This document shows positions 60,001 to 64,000 of a DNA stretch of 64,000 nt, piece after piece. This stretch comes from Erinaceus europaeus (lineage: Eukaryota; Chordata; Mammalia; Eulipotyphla; Erinaceidae): the NCBI RefSeq assembly GCF_950295315.1, contig NC_080172.1, forward strand, positions 79,069,118-79,133,117, read 5' to 3'. Each line of letters starts with the position of its first letter. Positions within the stretch are counted from its first letter, which is position 1. The notes under the pieces were generated by a model. The model ran no database searches. It worked only from the letters and a program-made list of their open reading frames with translations, and was not told the DNA's origin. The position numbers and the translations under genes were made by a program.

Positions 60001-60400
60001 TTTTTTTTTTATATTCATTTTCCCTCTTGTTGTCCTTGTTTTTTTATTTTTTATTGATGTCTTCGTTAGATAGGACAGAGAGAAATGGAGAGAGGAGGGA
60101 AAGACAGATGGGGTAGAGAAAGACATTTGCAGACCTAAGCGACTCCCCTGCAGCTGGGAAGCCGGGGCCTCAAACCGGGATCCTTAAGTTGGTGCTTGCG
60201 CTTCGCACCACGTGCACTTAACCCACTGCGCTACCTCCAGACTCCCAGATAAACACCTGCAGATCTGCTTCACCATTTGTGAAGCCACCCCCAACCCCCT
60301 CCGCAGGTGGGGAAACCCGGGCCTTAAACCAGGATCTTTGCACAAGTCCTTGCACTTAGTACTATGCGCTTAACCAGGTGTGCTACCGGCCTGGTCCCCT
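60001..60400 (-). repeat. Two SINEs in tandem (minus)
   Basis: 60001-60246 is a complete longer-type SINE retaining CpGs ('tgcgcttcgcaccacgtgc'). 60247-60400 is the middle and head of a second one, lacking its own tail. The first seems to have landed in the second. Confidence 0.85.
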
Positions 60401-60419
60401 CATATAGTTTTATGTAGAT

Positions 60420-60700
60420 TGACTTTAATGGGTTGAAAGATACGTCACCTAGTAAAGCATGGGCCCTCCCATGAATAAGGCCCTGGGTTTAAAACCCAGC
60501 TTCATATAAGACCATCATGGGTAACACAAATATGAACTCCATGGTGAAATGGTACTGCGGTGTTCTCCTCCCTCTGTATTTCTTATTCTTTCTATGAAAA
60601 GAAAGAATGAGGAATAGAAAATTTGACCAGGACGGTCACTCAGCAATATCATACATGTGCAAGGCCCTCAGTTCATTCCTAGGTGAAGCATAAAGAAATT
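60420..60700 (+). repeat. Worn tRNA-derived SINEs, second type (plus)
   Basis: 60420-60605 has 'tcacctagtaaagcatggg', then a pyrimidine run. 60616-60700 looks like the head of another copy ('gaccaggacggtcactcag'). Confidence 0.55.
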
Positions 60701-60704
60701 AGAT

Positions 60705-60915
60705 TGGAGCCAGGTGGTGGTGCCCCTGGTGGAGAGCACGTTACATTGCACAAGGACCCAGGTTCAAGCCCTGCGACTCCCTACCTACAGAGGGAAAACT
60801 TCACAAGTGGTGAAGTAGGTCTGCAGGTATCTCTCTATTTTTCTTCCTCTCTATCTCTCTCCTCCCCTCTTGATTTCTGGCTGTCTTCATCCAAAAAATA
60901 AATAAATAAAGTTAA
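60705..60915 (+). repeat. tRNA-derived SINE (plus)
   Basis: 'ggagccaggtggtggtgc', 'aggttcaagccctg', 'cacaagtggtgaagtagg', AAATAAAT tail. Confidence 0.9.
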
Positions 60916-60999
60916 CATATTTTTTAAGAAATCAAATCAGCTTTAATAAGAATTAAAGAATTAAACATGGTTTTAAAAATAAAACACCTCCTACTTCAG

Positions 61000-61140
61000 T
61001 AACAAAAATAGTTTATGCAGGTTTGAGCCTGCCCTCCTCCCCCCAAAATCACCCTGTAGGAAGCTTAAATGCTGTGGTTTATTCTCCCCTCTCTCTGCCT
61101 CTCTGTCACATCTTCTATACGAAAAAAAAAGGTAAATAAA
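61000..61140 (+). repeat. SINE 3' fragment, second type (plus)
   Basis: 'gtttgagcctgccctcc', pyrimidine run, A run. Head missing. Confidence 0.5.
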
Positions 61141-61225
61141 AAAAATCATAGGGCATAGTCTAACTTTCCAAAAATGATTTGGTTTGCTATTTTTTAATTC
61201 ATTTATTTATAAAATGTAAACACTG

Positions 61226-61774
61226 TGATCTGGGAGGTGGCACAGTAAATAAAGCATCATGCCAGGAGCCATTTCTCTGCTTTATAGATGATAAGCTTTG
61301 AGACAACGGAACCCCTCAAGACAAATGTTAATTCCCCCCTGGGCAGGCCATTTCCCCTTAGGTAAACCATTTATCAGTAATCAAGTGAGTCAACACAAGT
61401 GAGTCAACACACAGTTTGGTTCCTGCCATTTGTTGCAAGGAACATTCCGCTTTGAAGTTTGCTCCCCCTTCCCCTCCTCCAACATTCCCCTTCCTTCCCC
61501 AAAGCCTTATAATGCCTGTATTCTCAATAAAATTTTAGAGCTTGATCAGAAACCTGTCTTGCTCTCGTTCTTCGTGTCTCTTGTCCCTATCATTTCAGGT
61601 TTCATTGGGTTCCTAGCCCCTGTTCACCGCCCTGCTGGTTGGGGCAGCATCAGACTCTCAAACATGAGGTCGAGTTCAATCCCTGGCAGCCTACAGAATG
61701 ATGTCTGGTTCTTTCTCTCCTCCTATCTTTCTCATTAATAAATAAATGAAATCTAAAAAAAATAATAATAAAAT
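61226..61774 (+). repeat. SINE, second type, split by a solo LTR
   Basis: Left part 61226-61259 ('ctgggaggtggcacagtaaa'), right part 61653-61774 ('agactctcaaacatgaggt' to 'cattaataaataaatg'). Target duplication in the L1 is aaaatgtaaacactg (61211-61225) and aaaatggtaacactg (61775-61789). Confidence 0.93.
61260..61646 (+). mobile_element. Solo LTR of a class II (ERVK-like) endogenous retrovirus
   Basis: 387 bp, starts TG and ends CA, and is flanked by a perfect 6-bp target duplication gcatca (61254-61259, 61647-61652); six bases is the usual size for class II ERVs. AATAAA at 61526-61531 with a TATA-like 'cttataatg' just upstream (61506) gives U3-R-U5 order on the plus strand. The pyrimidine-rich U5 ('cttgctctcgttcttcgtg') is typical. 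No internal viral sequence remains, so LTR-LTR recombination is the likely origin. Relation to the integrase relic at 21.6-22.4 kb is possible but untested. Confidence 0.92.
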
Positions 61775-62507
61775 AAAATGGTAACACTGACAAGACCATA
61801 GGATAAGACAGGTACAATTCCCACCACCAGAGCTCCATATCCCATCCCCTCCCCTGATAGCTTTCCTATCCTTTAACCCCATGGGAGTATGGACCCAGGG
61901 TCCCCATGGGGTGCAGAAGATGGAAGGTCTGGCTTCTGTAAATGCTTCTCTGCTCAACATAGGTGCTGACAGGTCTATCCAGACTCCCAGCCTGTCTCTC
62001 TCTCTCCCTAGTGGGGCAGGGCTCTGAGGAAGTGGAGCTCCAGGACACATTGCTGCTGTCATCTGTCCAGGGAAGTCCAGTTGGCATCATGGTAGCATCT
62101 GGAACCTGGTGGATGAAAAAAAGTTAACATATAAAGCCATGAAAATTGTTGATTAATCATGAAACTAAAGGCTGGAATACTTCAGATGAAGAGTTGGGGT
62201 CTCCATTTTGGAAATAGCTAATAGGTCTAGTTTAGGTATATTCCAAAGGGCCCATGATGGCTTTATTAGTTTTTGCCTAAGCCTGACATCTGATATGCAG
62301 GTGGACCCAAGTCATTGTCTGGGGAGATGATGTCATGGTTAGAAAAGGGGCTAGAAAGCCAGATCTGGGAAGAGAGTAGCTCCCAAATATGGGAAAAGTG
62401 TATAAATATTGTTGACTGTAAACTCCATCGATTTGATCTGGGGCCCATATTCAGCCATGGTCATCAATAGGAACATTCTGAGTTACACCAATTTGGTTTG
62501 CTATTTT

Positions 62508-62680
62508 CTGCACTAAAATTGTAGTGATTTATTAATTTTCCTTATTATTTTAACATCACACCCCATATACCTAAATGTTTAACCTTTTCTATAATCACCA
62601 AACTTAGAAAAACTAGATTCACAGACTTAAAGGTTATATGGCATATTTGCACACAAAATAAAACTATAAACACATTACTA
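62508..62680. other. Unclassified AT-rich spacer
   Basis: Short; nothing recognised. Confidence 0.5.
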
Positions 62681-63007
62681 CTGAAGACCCCACCAATATT
62701 TCCTGGAGCTCCGCTTCCCCAGAGACCCACCCTACTAGGGAAAGAGAGAGGCAGACTGGGAGTATGGACCGACCAGTCAACGTCCATGTTCAGCGGGGAA
62801 GCAATTACAGAAGCCAGACCTTCCACCTTCTGCAACCCACAAGGACCCTGGGTCCATGCTCCCAGAGGGATAGAGAATGGGAAAGCTATCAGGGGAGGGG
62901 GTGGGATATGGAGATTGGGTGGTGGGAATTGTGTGGAGTTGTACCCCTCCTACCCTATAGTTTTGTTAATTCTTCCTTTCTTAAATAAAAAATAAATTTA
63001 AAAAATA
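62681..63007 (+). mobile_element. 5'-truncated L1, terminal 3' UTR module (plus)
   Basis: Close to the copies at 1.1-1.45 kb and 23.3-23.65 kb, with G-rich 'ggggagggggtgggatatgg' and tail 'cttaaataaaaaataaat'. Confidence 0.88.
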
Positions 63008-63480
63008 TGCAAAATTTAAGTGAATTTTTTTAAATCATTAAATTCAATTACTTCCCAGAAGTGAACAATTACCAGACTGATCAAAATATACTTTGACATT
63101 TTTTCTTCTCTAATTCTGGCCCTGGAAGAGCTAATACAGGTCACATTTTGTGGCCTCATTTTTTTTCCTTCTTTTGATTTAGTTCCTGCTTTATTAAACT
63201 TTTCACTATTCACTGGTCATAAATTTATAGTAACTGATAATCAGTCAGTTGATGAGGACAAAAGAAACATTTTCTATATGCTTCTCTTTCCCCAGAACAT
63301 CCTGTCCTATGTAGTTGGTCAGAAATATAGAAAAACTGATAGCAGTCAGATGGTGCAGAAAAGACAAATAGTTTCTATCCTCATGAGATTATAACATGAA
63401 TTCTCTGTTTAAGCAAACTGCTTGTTCTTAAAATTCTAGCCCAAATCGTATATCATCAGACAGGGATTTTCATTCTTTTC
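63008..63480. other. Unclassified AT-rich sequence
   Basis: Nothing recognised. Confidence 0.5.
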
Positions 63481-63499
63481 TAGATAACTGTCATCCTCT

Positions 63500-63650
63500 C
63501 CTCCATGCTCCCACATAGTTTCTGACATAAATCAGATCTCTCTGTACCAAGTCAGGAACCAAGTCTCAGGTTTTGTTTTTCTTACTGTTTGTTTTATTCT
63601 TTGTAGCTACCCCAGTATCTGACACATACTTGGTACCTAATAAATGTTAA
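63500..63650 (+). repeat. Ancient L2 LINE 3' end
   Basis: 'tatctgacacatacttggt' followed by 'acctaataaatgtt' follows the pattern of the widespread L2 3' end (a 'cacatagtaggtgctcaata'-type end). Confidence 0.6.
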
Positions 63651-64000
63651 AGGTAAAAAAGGTAGATGGGATTAAAATAATAGAAAAGAGGCATATAGAC
63701 GCTCTTGCTGTTAAGTCTGTTCTCATGTTAAAGATTAGAACTAGGCTTTCACTTATATTTTACTTCATCTTTTGTGCACTATGTCTAAAAAACAGGGCAA
63801 AGTTCAAAGTACAGAAACAAGGTTTCATCTCAGCACAAGTTCTTATTTTCCATTCAAAGACTTAAAGATAACCTATGACTAGAAGATACATCTTTATATA
63901 ATGGAAAGGGCACATGCTTTAGTAGAAGCTGGTTTCACTCTCCGGGTACCCTGGGGCCCCAGAATAAGAGACACTAAACCATCAGTGAAAATGTAAACAG
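63651..64000. other. Unclassified; possible MIR remnant at the window end
   Basis: 63895-64000 has a MIR-like beginning ('taatggaaagggcacatg') and a late 'aaaccatcag' / 'gaaaatgtaaa' pattern, with the centre missing. Low certainty; it runs to the window edge. Confidence 0.3.

Larger units (their letters stand above)
61194..62490 (-). mobile_element. L1 3' UTR (minus), outermost of a three-level nest
   Basis: Split by a SINE at 61226-61774. Flanked by a perfect 17-bp target-site duplication, atttggtttgctatttt, at 61177-61193 and 62491-62507. The 5' end lies in the old module. Confidence 0.95.

Noticed and set aside
63644..63865. 73-codon plus-strand frame near the window end
   Set aside because: AT-rich, no similarity, no codon bias; it follows an L2-like end and looks random.

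Overview
This is 64 kb of mammalian nuclear DNA with no intact cellular gene. It is AT-rich and packed with retroelements. The repeats are tRNA-derived SINEs (tRNA-like head, 'gtggtgaagca' middle, pyrimidine-rich stretch, A/T-rich tail) and L1s with a long, GC-richer 3' UTR. From memory of these families the best match is a hedgehog (Erinaceus, Eulipotyphla). No database was searched, so the species is inference. The window could be intergenic or one large intron; I see no exon of a working gene.

Layout. 1-12.7 kb: AT-rich unclassified sequence, SINEs and L1 3'-end copies, two of which are 5'-inverted. 12.77-13.32 kb: a processed pseudogene of ribosomal protein S18. 13.9-20.4 kb: a long L1 with recognisable but broken ORF1 and ORF2. 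20.4-22.4 kb: non-L1 sequence ending in the integrase part of a class II (betaretrovirus-like) endogenous retrovirus on the minus strand, then an internally deleted L1 (22.4-23.7 kb). 24.6-26.7 kb: a less AT-rich block I cannot assign. 26.8-29.7 kb: three L1 3' ends nested in one another. 30.5-32.4 kb: an L1/SINE patch with an internal duplication around a CpG-rich 162-bp segment of unknown origin. 33.86-41.91 kb: a complete but mutated L1, with a different 5' UTR from the first one, built around two tandem ~0.63-kb units. 42-60 kb: more L1 3' ends and many SINEs, with AT-rich gaps. 61.2-62.5 kb: a solo LTR inside a SINE inside an L1, each level marked by its own target-site duplication. 62.7-64 kb: one more L1 3' end, an ancient L2-like piece and unclassified sequence.

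How the parts relate. L1 ORF1 is an RNA-binding chaperone and ORF2 an endonuclease/reverse transcriptase. That machinery accounts for the SINEs, the S18 pseudogene and the 5'-truncated or 5'-inverted L1s, several of which show target-site duplications. Nothing here looks able to move now. The most informative signals are the modular L1 untranslated regions (5' UTR replacement, tandem 5' units with a shared antisense frame, stepwise loss of 3' UTR modules), the nested insertions, and the unexplained 162-bp insert.
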